A stretch of 64,000 nt of DNA from Caprimulgus europaeus (lineage: Eukaryota; Chordata; Aves; Caprimulgiformes; Caprimulgidae), in contig OU015528.1 of the NCBI GenBank assembly GCA_907165065.1, forward strand, positions 76,861,474-76,925,473, written 5' to 3'. The notes beneath the pieces are model-generated. The model ran no database searches. It was given only the letters and a program-made list of their open reading frames with translations, and had not been told where the DNA came from. The position numbers and the translations under genes are program-made. Numbering within the stretch: the stretch's first letter is position 1; the number at the start of each line of letters is the position of its first letter. Below, piece after piece: positions 25,183-38,159 of this stretch.

Positions 25183-25760
25183 CCAAATTCAGGAACCAAT
25201 CTGGCCAAAGGGATCCTCCTTCTATTTAATTGGGTTACTTTGTGCTTAGCTACCTAAAGTAGGTGGTGGAAAACTCTCTGTTGCAAAACTAAGATTCATC
25301 TTGGTAATGATGGATATGCTCAGACTTGCCAAATGTGACATCAGCTTTTCTCCCCTTGTCACTTTGTGTTTTAACATCTGAAATAGAGGAGGGAAACTCC
25401 CTCCCAACTCTTTACAAGCATTAGAACAACTTCTGGTAGAAGTTTGGACTTTATTTTGTTAGGGAAAAGGTTTAAATAGGACTAAGCAAAACTCTTGCTC
25501 TTAAAAAAAAATTATATTAACAGTGCTTTATTTCTCTGTGTTTGAAACAGGGACTTTTAATGTGTATTAAATTCTACATTTGTTTACAATTTTATTTTGC
25601 TTTATTGAAACTGCATTTTTATCTATGAGAGCACCAATTTTGGTCAGCAAAAAGAAGATAAATGTCATGGTAAGAAATTCCAGCTTCTGAGATTTTAAAT
25701 TTCTACTATTTTCAAAATATACTTGTTACTTGAGCCATGTGATTTCATTGTAATCTCAGG

Positions 25761-25835
25761 TTTCTTTCCTATCTTTCTTCTTTTTTTCTTTCCCGTCTTT
25801 CTTTTTTTTCCTTGCTTTTCTGTTCTTCATCCTTC
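25761..25835. repeat. Polypyrimidine tract
   Basis: About 75 bases are overwhelmingly T and C (units such as 'tttcttt' and 'ctttctt') with only a few purine interruptions. Low-complexity DNA with no coding signal. Confidence 0.8.
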
Positions 25836-28340
25836 AACTCCTTAAACTATGAAAAAAATGGAAAATTATAGTACTCCAAACAACAAACATTCATTAGAAA
25901 ATATAAAGATTCCTTATATGGAACACTAAGTATATTAGACAGAGAACATTGTATCATAAATATGCATTTTGCATGGTATTTAAGAAAAATCAACAACTAT
26001 ATGTTTTGGTAGGTATAATATAAGAAAGACATTTCAAATTTGTTACATTATTTACGGTATTTTTCTTTTAGGCCTAATATGCAAACATTGAAGGGCTATG
26101 TTGAAAAGGCTCATTTTATGATTTATTGCAACACTAAGATCATAACTCTTCCCTTGCCTTTTTCCCAGCCCAGTACATTTTTAAAGGACATCAGTTTGAG
26201 GGAACAGGTACTTTCAGCTTCATAAGTTTCATCAAAGTGACTGGAACAACAGGCATTTCTTATGAGGTGATCTTAGCTCTATTTTTTCCCTTCCCTGCTT
26301 CTTGCTTCTACCTGAACTACCTCTCTTTAAAAGCTCTTTTTCCCTCTGTGAAGGATGCTGAAGACACATGTGGAGAGAGGAACAAACTCTAGTGTCCCTT
26401 GTGTCTAGGCACATTCATGTCTTCCCAGTTGCCAACCAGGTAAGCTGGTAAACCAGGTAACCAGATAAGCCAAAAGGCTCAGCTTGCCCAGAAGTCATTA
26501 AAAAGTCTTTTCCAAAGTATAAACATTTCAGTCTCATTTCTTTAGAGCTGAAGTTTTTCTCTCTATTGGAATAATTTGATTCAGCACAGAAACCATGCCT
26601 CTTACCTTTCTATCTAACTCCGACAGGTCTCAGACCCCAGCTCTCTGCTTGCAGCTGCTGTGAGTTTTTCTTCTCTCTCCTCACACTCATGCTCTCATTC
26701 ACAGTCCATCAGGTCTGAATCTCAGTCACAGTCCCTTCCACTACAACTAGAAACATGTGGGAAATAAAAAACTCAGGCAACTTAGTGTGTGCAAGAAATA
26801 AAAGCAAACTTTCAAACTAGAGGTTGACAAATTCCACTTACCCTGCATTTACTCCTTCATGTCACTGTGATGTTGGACTAAAAATTTTCCCCAGTCATTG
26901 GGAAAGTGGGTTGAGATTGTTTTAAGGTGAAGGTGAAAAATGTCTTCTTTAAGAGGCCAGTATGCCCTTAAATAGTTTTATTGACAGACAACACCAACTC
27001 TAACCCCTGCAAAACCCCTCTGAAGACATTTCTTCCTTTCTGCCTCCCAAAAAACCCACATGCACTTCAAACAGCAGCAGGGCCCACTCCCTACAAAATG
27101 GCATAGGAAAGGTTGTTACTGCTCCAAGGGCAGTTGCATATTAAACCTGATGCTTCATCATATGAAAACCTCCAGATCTTGCCCATGTGTTGTTATAGAG
27201 AACACCAAGACTTCACATACATGTATGATCGTCATGCCTCTTTCTAGTCTTTGGACTGAAGTCCACTGTGGCTCTCTCTCTGTCCAATCTCTTGGCTGAC
27301 AGCCAGTTTCAAAACAAATATGGGCTATCTTGCTCTTTTCTGCTCTCATTTATCTTGGGTTCTACTGCAAGTGTGGGCAAAATAATCCCCACATCTGCTT
27401 TGCCTAAAGGTTTGAGTTTTTCAAAATCACTCAGTGTTGAGATAAGTATGTTCCCACTGACGTCAGAGACAGTTCAATTGCATATGGCCGTGTGAGGACT
27501 CATGTCCAACTCCATGCAGTCAATCAGGCAGAGAGACAGAAAATAATTTGTGTTCTCAAATCCCAATATCTCATCCTAAAATCTTCTTCCTAACACTAGG
27601 GGTCACTCAGCCTCGCCTCTCTTATTTTCATTTAAGTTGTCCAGGCACTTAAGACTACATGTGCCCAGAATTGCTTTTCTCCTGGCAAGACAGAGTAGAA
27701 CCACACTAGCTTGTGTCTAGACAGCTTCACAGTCTACAATGGGTTGCTCTTCTGCCTAGATCTCATGAAGAGGCCAGACTGTCAGGCATCATCAGAGCAT
27801 TCCTGGCATGAATCAACAGGCTCAAAAGCTCTGGAAGAAGCACTGATGACTACCACTTTGTGACTGGCAGTCACCCTGGCATTTATACCATAACCTTTAG
27901 GCTAGATCACTTGTCTAAGTACTGGAAAACTTAAGTGTTTATTTCCTGATTTAGCTTGTTGCTGCTTCTGTCTCCTAGGAAATTTGTCTGTAGACTCCAG
28001 GACAGCAGATATTTGGCACAGAAATATTCTACCCTTCCTCCTAATGTTGGACAGTAAGGTCAAGCTGCAAGAAAAATCGTTGTCTGTGTAAGGCTCTTGA
28101 TGTTCACTTGGAAGGGGCATACTGGGTCTTTTTCTAAGGTCTCTTTCTAATTTCACCTGAGCCATTTTGCACTGATGATAGCTTACTTGAAGGCAAAAAC
28201 GTTCTAGCATGCATGGAGCAGCTATTAGGAGTACTACCATTTTTTTTCAGAGTGCTTTAATTACAATGCTGCAGAATCAGGTTCTGCCTGGTCTGTTCTT
28301 CATTTCTGTTCCTGTCTCCAACACTTTCAATTTTTTCCCC

Positions 28341-28380
28341 TCTCTGTACTGTCTAAACTCTCTCTGTACTGTCTAAACTC
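28341..28380. repeat. Perfect 20-bp tandem duplication
   Basis: 'tctctgtactgtctaaactc' is present twice, head to tail and without mismatch. Perfect identity suggests a recent slippage event, so the copy number may vary between individuals or species. Confidence 0.95.
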
Positions 28381-28608
28381 ACTACTTCCAGAGGACAGGA
28401 GGTTACGTTCTTACAATCTCTTGTAGTTAGGGCCCTCCTTAAGAAGTGATGCACACAGTCATTTCAATGACATCAGGAAGGGAGGGGACACTTTTCCTTG
28501 TATGAGTTGGGAAGTATAACTATCTTGGGCATCTTTAATGTAGACTTCTGCATCTGAGCTAGTTTCTTTAAACTCCAATGATAAGCAACAGAGCCAACTG
28601 GTTTATTT

Positions 28609-28824
28609 TGGAAGAAATTCTTCACTGTGAGGGTGGTCAGACACTGGAACAGGTTGCCCAAGGAAATTGTGGATGCCCCTTCCCTGGAACTGTTCATGGC
28701 CAGGTTGGATGAGGCTTTGAGCAACCTGGTCTAGTGGAAGGTGTCCCTGCTGATGGCAGGGGAGTTGGAATTAGATGATCTTTGAGGTCCCTTTCAGCCC
28801 AAACCATTCAAGGATTCTATGATT
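28609..28824 (+). mobile_element. CR1 LINE 3' end, 5'-truncated, plus orientation
   Basis: The element starts inside ORF2 with 'KKFFTVRVVRHWNRLPKE' and stays open for 40 codons through 'LFMARLDEALSNLV' to a TAG at 28732-28734. This is the exact end of the CR1 reverse-transcriptase ORF. The 3' UTR follows ('gtggaaggtgtccctgctga', 'gatctttgaggtccctttca') and the copy ends in 'aaggattctatgat', the CR1 tail. Only about 0.2 kb remains. The intact terminal frame and clean UTR suggest it is younger than the 20910 copy. Confidence 0.97.
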
Positions 28825-30305
28825 TTTGCAGCTACTCTAGGATGTGAAAAATTATGCCCAAATACTTTTATTTTCTCAACAATAAAGTCAGCTGTGGGAG
28901 ACTAGCTCAGCTATGGGTACCAGCACTACTGATATTTAAAGCCAGGTGCTGTGCATTTCACTCTTTGTGGGATCATATTTTATAGCATTATGTGAGTTGA
29001 CCAAACAAAATCAATCAAGGTACCTCTGAATTGAGAAAAAATTGGATTCAAGAAGAGATCAAATTTTGTATTCTGGTGTAATTTCTAGTCTTTAAATATA
29101 TTTTTTCATTTGCTTCCAAAAAGACTAGTCAATAGATAGCACTCTTGCCTCTGCCAGTGAGGTGCTGAGGCAAGATTATGATTGATGACTCTGCTCCCTA
29201 AAGAAGTGATATTGCATCTACTGAACTCCTGCTCACAGGAGGACGGAACTGGTAACAGACTGAAAGCTTGTGAACTAAATGATACCTCTTAAGGAATGCT
29301 GATGCATGCTACACTAATTCACAAGAATGTGAAAGCAATCTCCGGAACATGACAATTCAGTGACTGGCTGCAGTTAGCCAGTGATTGGGAACATGATCTA
29401 AAACTCCAGCCTCCCATTTATCTCAGGCTAACTGTTGACAAAACAGTTTTCAGACTTTATGTAATGCAGGCATGTTGCATAAGCATTTAGATAGAAATTA
29501 CTTGTCTTTAGCCCCTGGACAATCTTGTAGTTAAATAGTTAAAGAAAGCTGGTCAGTGAAAGAATAACATTCATTATTTTTGGCCATATATATGTGTGTG
29601 TAAAGAAAAAGATACATTTTTTAAATTAATCTGGTAGATTTACATCAATTTAACTACATATACTGCAGTTTGGATTTTCTAGTGATGTTTCCTTCTACCC
29701 AAGGCTACCCTGCTAACAACACTGGTTGCATGGCCACGATGAGTTGTAAAAGGTTCTCTGGAAAAGTTAACACTACTTTGGTAAAACATTTCATGGTATT
29801 TATGATCTGATAAGCAAAGGTAAAACTACTGGCCTGAGGAAGGAGAAGGTCAAGTGCCTCACAGCATCCCCCATGAAGAGCTCACTGTAGGTCATGTACA
29901 TTGCTGCCTCCTGGCACACCCATGTTGAGACTGCAGCTAAGCAGGAGATTAGACTATGGGATACTGCAGCCAGACCACTTGTTCATCTTCTGGTTTACCG
30001 GCTTTTAGGCAAGTCATTACTTGACAAGCTGCTTTTTCAGAAGTGCTCAAGGTCAGATTTTTCAGGCTCAGAGCTGGGGCTGTGTCTTTAAGACTGCTCT
30101 GTACTTGTAGTTTACTCAGCATTTAAAAAACTTGGTCTATGCCTTATTTTACTCCCATGTAAAAAAGCATGAAGAAACCCTACCTGCAGATTAACTATGG
30201 AAAGATCTGATTTTGAAAGGGAAAATGCTACAGACCAGTGCTTTCTAACCAGAAAACTTGAGTTCATTTATCATCATATCTTTCATTCTCAGAAGTATAT
30301 CAATT

Positions 30306-30335
30306 AAAAAAAAAAAAAAAAAAGAAAAGAAAAAG
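30306..30335. repeat. Poly(A) run
   Basis: Eighteen consecutive A followed by A-rich DNA with G breaks. It could be the poly(A) tail of a retroposed sequence in plus orientation, but I see no recognisable retroposon upstream and no obvious target-site duplication. Confidence 0.85.
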
Positions 30336-32994
30336 GGTTCAGGAAATAAAACAAATACTGGATCATAAAACTTATTCCATATGTACATTTGCACACCGCA
30401 AATCTAAAAAAAAAATATTTTGGCATAGATCCCAAAACACAGTCACTTTAATCAAATGGAGAAGGACAATAATCACATTTTAAATGGCTCTCTTCACTTT
30501 TTTTTATCCATAGGATCTCTTTCCATACCATCCCTGGGTTTTCTTTCTTCATCTTCCTTCTTCCAGTTTCCCATGTTTTTGGAAGAATAGCTCAAGGACT
30601 GTTCTAACCAATACCAGGTTGCTGTTTCTATTTGCATTAGAGAGGAGACAATCCTGTAGAGATTCTTCATACAAAATTAAAATTAAAGCTTTTTGTTAAT
30701 CATTTCCTTCATTAACAGACCTTAGCTAAACTGGGGATATTCGTATTTTCCACTCAAGGATATAAAGTAGTTTTGAATTTTGGACCTGTAAGAGCAATTG
30801 AGCATCTGATCTGATAGACAGAAGAGCTGGACTCCAAGAATTTGTGAATTCAACATGATTTTAGCTGTTAGCAATTTCTAATTAATTTCCTGGCTTGAGT
30901 TGGCTGACTTCTGTGATGAAACAAAGTAAATATTTTATATTGAGCTAAATTATAGATCTACCCATCAACAGTGATTCCAATGACAATAAAAACACTTAAA
31001 AGTCAAAGGTTCCAAGCAAAACTTATTGAAAACTCATATTTTCAACATAAATATGAGTAAGTATTTCCATAGAAAGTGAGAATGCAAGGTACTATCTAAA
31101 CTGAGTAACTCAATAACTTTCTTTGCATAGGCTCGTATTCCAAATATCAGCAGCTATTGACATTTAGTTATGCAGCAGATGCCTAGTTTGGACTAAAAAT
31201 GATGGGTGTGGGTGCTACATATTGATATTGGCACACACTGCTTGGGTTAAGGACTTGGGGGTGGAATAGACACAGAAAAATAGGATGAAGGGAAAAGATC
31301 AAGAACTGAGCATTTCAGAACACTGCACTGGCAGGTTGCCTATAGTAACAGTAACACAAAACCTGTCATTCAGATATAACTTTGGGAGGCTCCTGTCTCA
31401 AAGGAGACTTTCCTGAACAAATGGCAGAAAATCAGTTAGCTTCCTGGGATGTGAATGTCAAAGCAACGAGGTTTGCTCTTTCAGGGACATGATTAAAATT
31501 TAACTTGATTTTTCTGGTGAAGCTGACCATTAGCTCAGCCAGTAGCACAACAGGTGTCCTGTATGCAACATCTTGGATGGTCATAAGACAATTCAACTAG
31601 AAATTGATGTTGTCTAGTACAACATCCTGGTCAAAACAGAACCGGCTATGACCCTTCTTTAACTGTGTTATTTCCAAGTTCTGAAAGTAGAGAAATCACA
31701 ATATCTTTTCACTATAAACTTTCCTACTTTTTCAGTGCTGATCTTCAGGTTCATGCCAAATCATGAACTGCACAAGAACAATATTTGCTTAAGCAAATTA
31801 CAATAACAACTTGGTGTCAAAACCTGACACATGTTGAGCAACTCTTTGCAAATTCTACTGATGATAATTGGTTCTGAAGATTCTCCACAAATCCCAGCCC
31901 TCTGAAAAGTTGATTTTAGTCTGGAAAGCAGCACCTACAAGAATAAACTCTTATTTCAACTCCTATTTCTCTGTGATTCTTAATGCATCCAAAGATTTCC
32001 TTTCCACTCAAATGTTATAGTTGCTCACACACTGAAGTTCTGTGACCCTCAAGAGTGGCTAGTCACAGAAATAGGAGTTTTATCATGTCTAAAATCTAAA
32101 ATATCTTTAGGTATCAAAGTTCGTGTTTTACAACTTAAGATCCTACATTTACCCTTTTACAGAGATACATAGAAGGGTAGCTTTATAAAAATCTCAAAGC
32201 CCTTCAGGAACATTGATGGTCATTCCTGTCAAAGGCATGCTCATCCACTGAATCATACCATCAAAAAGAGGTGGATACTCTTACTGAATGAAAGACTTCA
32301 CAGTAGCATAGGACACCCTGTAAATAGTACCTAAGACAAGTAATAGGGACAGAGGTTTAGATATAAGTGAAACTGTCACCATGACCATGAGGTTAGAAAC
32401 TTACTTGAGGTTTTCTCTCTCTTTTTGCAAGAAGTGAAGCCTTGGAAGTCCAGTTTCACCTGGTCCATATCTTAAATCATGGCCTCCTACACAGCAGTCA
32501 CATTAAGCTGAAATCAGTGTCTGGTCGTGCTACAAAATTTTATACACCAAAGACATATCTTGCATGATGAAGCTTGCCCTCCAAATAGGAGCTTACAGTG
32601 CAAACGGGTGTCTACTAATTAAAGAATGAGGCAGAAAAGAGAATCAAAATATTCTGTTCCATATGCCTTGTCCTAAAACTAGAACCACTTGAGTGCACTA
32701 GACTTCAAATTGAATTGCCAAATATAAAAACAATTTCACGTTTTTAGAGTTGTTAGGTTTTTTCTGTCAGCAAAACGTTGTGTTTTGTTTTGTTTTACAA
32801 GTTATGTGCACTGTCATCTGTAATATCCTTCAATGACTGAATGAGCTTGTAGGCTGAGTAATTTCTATTTTGCTTTGATTTTCAGAAGCAATCTCACATA
32901 TACACAATATGAGTTGGTTATTTTCCTTCCCTCTTCAAATTCTGTCAACAGAATTGTATTTCAGAGGGTCTGATTTGTTATTTTGTGCAATATT

Positions 32995-33350
32995 CTGAAA
33001 CCATTAAGCAGCCTGCATGTTATCAGCTACTCAAAAATTCTCTCCTGTTTTTTTCCCCCTGCTAACAGGTTATCATCTTGCCATGCTCTGTGCTTTAGAT
33101 TCAGTAATCGCTGGCGTGCAAGGAAAGCCTGCAGCAACCAAGCGGGGCATTCCTTCAATCTGTATTTAACAGTTAATTGCAAACCTGTTCCTTGAAGTAC
33201 TGCCACAATTCCTTGCTTCATTGCAAAGTCTTTGATATCAACCTACTCCTTTTGGAAAGATTACAACTTGTGCACTCGGCTACTCTGGTCAGATGTGCAC
33301 ATGAACATGAAGTATGAAAATAAAATTGCTTTCTGCACTGCGTGTGAACC
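32995..33350. promoter_or_regulatory. Candidate conserved non-coding element (speculative)
   Basis: A repeat-free stretch with balanced composition, in contrast to AT-rich neighbours. It contains motif-like strings: 'attgcaaag' (33220-33228, C/EBP- or POU-like) and 'ctttgatatcaa' (33230-33242, a TCF/LEF-type CTTTGAT core). Overlapping open frames of 64-70 codons occur on both strands, as in stop-poor DNA. Motifs this short occur often by chance. The call rests on overall texture only. Confidence 0.15.
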
Positions 33351-34215
33351 CAACAAACCTCTCAATTGCTATGTTAGACATGCTTCAAACCAGTGAAAAC
33401 CTGGAGGGGAGATGCTTTGGGAGAACGGAAATTTCCAACAAGGAAGTTGACTTTCTGGGTGTGGAGCAGAGGGAAGAAATGTAGAGGGTACCCACAATGC
33501 AGGGTATTTCTCACGTTTTCTGTCAGATCTGTTCTCGCCCCGGTATCTTAGCACCAAATATTGTTCTCATTTCCAGTAATGTAAATCCAGAATGGCTCTT
33601 AACAGTGCTTTCAACAGGATTTTAATCAAGATAACTTTATAACATTTCTTAAGAAAGAGATATGCCACACATTGAACAGGAACTTAAAATGACACTTTCC
33701 AACTAAGTAGCTCAAACTAATAACCTGTCAATAGTGAGTTAAACCCAGAGCATACAGAGCACACAGAACAAAAAGCTATCCATCACTTACACATAGGAGC
33801 AGGTGTGCTGAAGGATATGAAGGCTTACATGACTTGCTATATTGTATTAATATTTGGAGTCCAGTAAATGGGTTCAGAATTATTTAACTTTTTCATACTC
33901 ACATTTGTGGAATTTTGATGTCCTCATTACCTCTAGCACTTTACTAATATTTTAGTGGAGTCCATGTCAATATTAATGCACTGCCATAAATGTATCTATA
34001 GTCCAACATTAGAAAGTTGTGCATAAATGCATAAACTAACTAGGTATTGATTTGCCTTTTATTTTATGGAAAAGGAGTTTGAGCAGAGTGGAGTCAGGAA
34101 ATGCTGACGGTATTGGAAGTTCTGAGATATCTTTGGCTCCAGGCAGTCTTACCTTATACCTGGGTAGAATCCAGGGTTTGCATTGGCTGTGGATTAAGAT
34201 GTCAATCCGTGCTGA

Positions 34216-34235
34216 TTTTTTTTTTTTTTTTTTTT
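34216..34235. repeat. Poly(T) run
   Basis: Twenty consecutive T followed by 'gcag'. The run plus 'gcag' resembles a polypyrimidine tract with a 3' splice-site AG, but no open, recognisable exon follows. Confidence 0.9.
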
Positions 34236-34463
34236 GCAGACTCATGTATAATTTTGAAAACTGTTTGACTAGGAGGATCTTGCAACTACTTCATATTCTC
34301 CATGTGGGTGTTATATCACCTTTTGTGCAGACTGGGAAGTTAGCCATCCACACAGTTCATCTCCATCTAAACATGTGTCTATACAATAGAGTCCAGTAAA
34401 TATTTTATTCTAGGCTAGATGTGCAAGATCCAGCTTCAACCTGGAAACCGTGATACTTGATAA

Positions 34464-34482
34464 TAGACTATAGACTATAGAC
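34464..34482. repeat. 7-bp tandem repeat
   Basis: 'tagacta' occurs twice head to tail with a partial third unit ('tagac'). Short simple repeat. Confidence 0.8.
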
Positions 34483-37400
34483 CCTATTCTTCCCTGTATA
34501 GTCATCATTTATGGGGTATATTGGCAGGGTTAGGGAAAAACTATGGACTTGGGACCTGTCAGTGGGTTGATGGACTTGTTAAACAACTTTTTTGCCTCCA
34601 TTTAACTGAGATCAGGAATTAAATTAAAACATTCTGGACTGAGTGTCAGAACAGAAAAGGCAGGAAAAATTATTCTTCTTGAAGACTGTAGAAGTAACTG
34701 GAAAAACTACCCTCATATATCTACACTAGAAGAACAAATGGTGGACCAAAATTATCACCAACAGTCATATGTGAAAAATTTTAAGCACTGAAGAGGCTAC
34801 TGTAATCATCTTGCATGAGTGTGTACAAAGATTGTCTAAAGAATTTCACTAAGGAGTGGATATTTTTGGCTTGGAACCTGAACTTAAATTATTCTGTAGT
34901 AGCCAGCACTTTCGTATTTGTTCACATCATGGTTTAGATAGAAATACCAGAATTGCACATATTATTTTAGTGTAAATCTTAGTGATGTAATATATCTCAA
35001 TATTACTTTCTACTCAAATTTAATAACTCGTGCAGTCTACATGTCAAGATTGCATCCTGCACTTTAGCAACTTATAGAGAAAATTGTCTTATGCAGAAAA
35101 TAATCTTCATATTGTTTGCATGTTTTTTCTAAATCACTGTTTTCTAGAACGTCTATAGATTGTGTTTATGCATATTTGTGAATGCAGTGTGCACACATAT
35201 GTCTCTTGAATCTCTTATCTATGGTTCCTCAAATGTAGATATACACCCTTTTACCTACCTGCCTATTAATTATGATTTCTTTTTACACCTAAGGACCCTT
35301 TCTTGAAATGTTTAAACATGACTAAGTAATTGTGTTACCAAAGTCTTGTGAAAAGGCTCTGGGTAATAAACCTGCACACTTCCTGTAATTCTCCCGATAG
35401 CAGCTTACATCACTTGAATTCACTCAGGTTTCTTTCTTCATACAAGTGAATTATTTATTTAAAGACATAGGATTCTAACAGCTGCTTTAGTAAAACAAAG
35501 CTGAGCACTACAAACACTGTTTCAAATACAGTTGAGTAATTTTTGCTGTGTTCGGGGCTGTATTTACATGTCTGGTGGTACTTGCTGGAGTGCAAGCAAA
35601 GGATATTATTTCTTCTTTGCTTCTTATTCTCATGTATGAAACCACAAATTGGAGGAACACGAAAGAATGTTTTCACAAGATTGCATGCACATTAATCATT
35701 TTAGAGACTTCAAACAATTGCATGTACGAAGTTATAAAACTGAGAATAGAAAGACGTGAAGTAAAACCTTGGAACTGAACAACTTGAAGTGTTAAGGGTA
35801 CGTTAAATTAAAAACTGGATCAAGATCTGAAATTTTCAAATGGCATAAGTCTGACTTCTCATCAAGCAGAACCTAAAGCCCAGTAACAAGTTAAGCCTGA
35901 ATTTGGGGAAGTTCAAATACCATTTTTAAATCTGGGGGTTTGGCTCATTTCTAAGATAAATAAATACCAAGATGGATATGACAGGTAAGGGAATTCTGCT
36001 TTTTACTTCAACAGAAGCAGGTTTATTGCCAGAGCACCCTTGCTCTTGGTAGTATTGCTGATATCTATTGAAATGAATTTATCAGTTATGGGTTTGGAAA
36101 TTCAGCTTAAAATCCTACAGTCTTGGGCTTGTCTTCTGTCTCAGGATCTAAAAAGAAAACGATCTCTTCCATTGCTCCTCACAGAAGAATGGTTTGTTTC
36201 TGCAGAGGAACTGACATTCCAATTTTCCACATCAGGACCTTATTCTCTTTACTGATGAGTTTACCATAAAAAAGTCACAAACATATTCGTTTCTCTTTTG
36301 CTAGCAATTAGTTCTTCAATACATAGGCAGATGTTACTTTTTAGCTGTAGCCTAAATATATGATCTCCTATTTGCCATAAGATGTAATAGATCATGTTCC
36401 ACATACAATTTTCAAATGACTTCAAGCCTTAATCATAATAAAGACTCAAGAGTTAATGTTCCTTTCATCTAGAGATTATTACTGAACATTTCTAATAATC
36501 TAGTTAAGTTGTATGAAAATCACAGAAAGAGACATGAAACAGATTTCTCTTCTCATTTTCTTCAATACCAACAGAAAGAAAAAGACAAATCCAACAACAA
36601 CACAATTTTTCTTTCCCTTATTGCTTTAACAGAGTGAGTGATTTTCTTTAAAAGAAAATAGGTTACAAGCAGCTAGGAAACCTATTAAGTGTTGCTCTTG
36701 TTTTGTGTGTCACCTGTGAAATACCACATAGAGATTTTAATCTTTGTTTCTGTGTTATTTTCCCTAGATTCATTCATTTACATGGAACTACAATTCCTTT
36801 GATCCAAAGAAGGAAAACTTACAGCCACAGCTTACTTTTTTTTAAGGTTCATTATATGCTTTTAAATAATAAACTGTACATTTAAAAGGTATGACTTAAT
36901 TGACAGGCTGGTGATATGCCTTGGCAATTGCATTATATCAGTCAATAATTATCATTGCCAATGACACCTTCACATCTTACTCCAAGGACAGGTAGGGGAG
37001 ACAAAAAGAAAAATGTCAGCCAGCTGCGAGGGAAAGGAGGAGAGAGGGGTGAAAGTGATTCTCAGATGATGGGAGTTTGTCTAAGAGCTTTTTGTAAGCT
37101 AAAACTGCAACAGTATTTGTTCCTTCTACAGTTCTCACTTCTCACTTTAGACTAAGTGACATGGCCCAACAGGCTGGATATTGACTTACAAATCAAGAAA
37201 CCATTCCTTGAGTTGGGACATGTGGGCTTGTGAGAAATATAGTTATGGCAAAAAAAAACTCATGAAGAAATGCTGGACACGATTCATCTAAGCTACTGTT
37301 TCTCTAACTTTGCAAGAGCATAGCTGGGAGCAGCTGAAAGCTAAACTGACACAAATACATTTCAATTTCTAAGGCATTCATGACATTCTTTTCCTTTCCC

Positions 37401-38049
37401 CAAAAATGTGACATTTTATCCCAAACAGGACTGAAAATAAATGTTGACAGAATGGAAATTTCTCTGTGCGGAAATTCCAACTTTGGTTCTGATAATCCAT
37501 ATTTATCCAGAACCACTAGACATTTCTTAGCTATTTATTGTTGTTTATATTCAAGATGCCCTTTCCAAACAGCCATGAAAATATTTGGTCTCTGCTATTT
37601 AGGTCTTGTGTCTTGTTATAACTTAAATACCTAATTAATTTAAACTATTCACATACATAAAAAATTTACTAATATTTAAAAAATAGAAGTGTTTGTTCTC
37701 ATCTTCATGGAACATACAGAAAGTCATGACTTATTTTATTTTATTCAAATTTTCTTAGGAAGAGGAGAAAGAAACTGAGATGGATACCATCCTCAAGAAA
37801 AATTTAACTAGGAAAACTTCTTGGAGTTCTGAAAAAAGACCTGAAAGGAAACAAGACTGAAGATGTGATTGGTAGGTCACAAGTGATTAGCTTCTGCAAG
37901 AGAAGGGAAAAAAGTAGTGAAAGTGTTGTTCATTCTTCTTCAAATCAGCTTAACCATGCCATTTGGACTCCAGGAAGTCCGACATGTGAGAATCTGAGTA
38001 TCATTAAAAAAAAAAAAATTAGAAAAAATATTTTTAAAGTTAAATTTAT

Positions 38050-38132
38050 TTCATTTTGCCTCAGTTTTCCTGTTTGTAAGATGGGCAAAATATGGCTGAT
38101 GTGCTGTACAACACTTTTGCGAGTATAAAGCA
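38050..38132 (+). repeat. MIR-like SINE 3' part, plus orientation
   Basis: 'ttgcctcagttttcctgttt' followed by 'gtaagatgggcaaaatatgg' matches the MIR 'gcctcagtttccccatctgt' + 'aaaatggggataat' block. The downstream 'gtacaacacttttgcgagta' and 'taaag' fit the 'gtaaagcactttgaga' region. The ordered agreement of two blocks makes this one of the better MIR calls here. Confidence 0.6.
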
Positions 38133-38159
38133 GTTATAACTTTTTCTTTATATGTCTGT

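Larger units (their letters stand above)
21723..28608. other. Non-coding, mostly unique DNA
   Basis: No gene recognised. Open frames reach about 120 codons (21907-22272 plus, 24676-25017 plus, 27902-28240 minus) but have no domain, exon structure or neighbour that supports them. The stretch also contains a possible ancient palindromic repeat (24034-24095), a 12-bp tandem duplication (25159-25182), a polypyrimidine tract (25761-25835) and a perfect 20-bp tandem duplication (28341-28380). Confidence 0.6.
28825..38040. other. Non-coding, mostly unique DNA
   Basis: No gene recognised. It contains homopolymer runs (A18 at 30306-30323, T20 at 34216-34235, A12 near 38007), a short 7-bp repeat (34464-34482) and a candidate conserved non-coding stretch (32995-33350). 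Open frames are at most about 115 codons and are not supported by any domain. I see nothing else. Confidence 0.6.

Noticed and set aside
27902-28240. 112-codon minus-strand open frame as a possible exon
   Set aside because: No recognisable domain, no convincing flanking splice sites and no codon-bias signal that I can judge by eye.
34216-34250. T20 followed by 'gcag' as a strong 3' splice site
   Set aside because: The tract is a perfect homopolymer, more likely a microsatellite or retroposon tail, and no coding-like or conserved exon follows.
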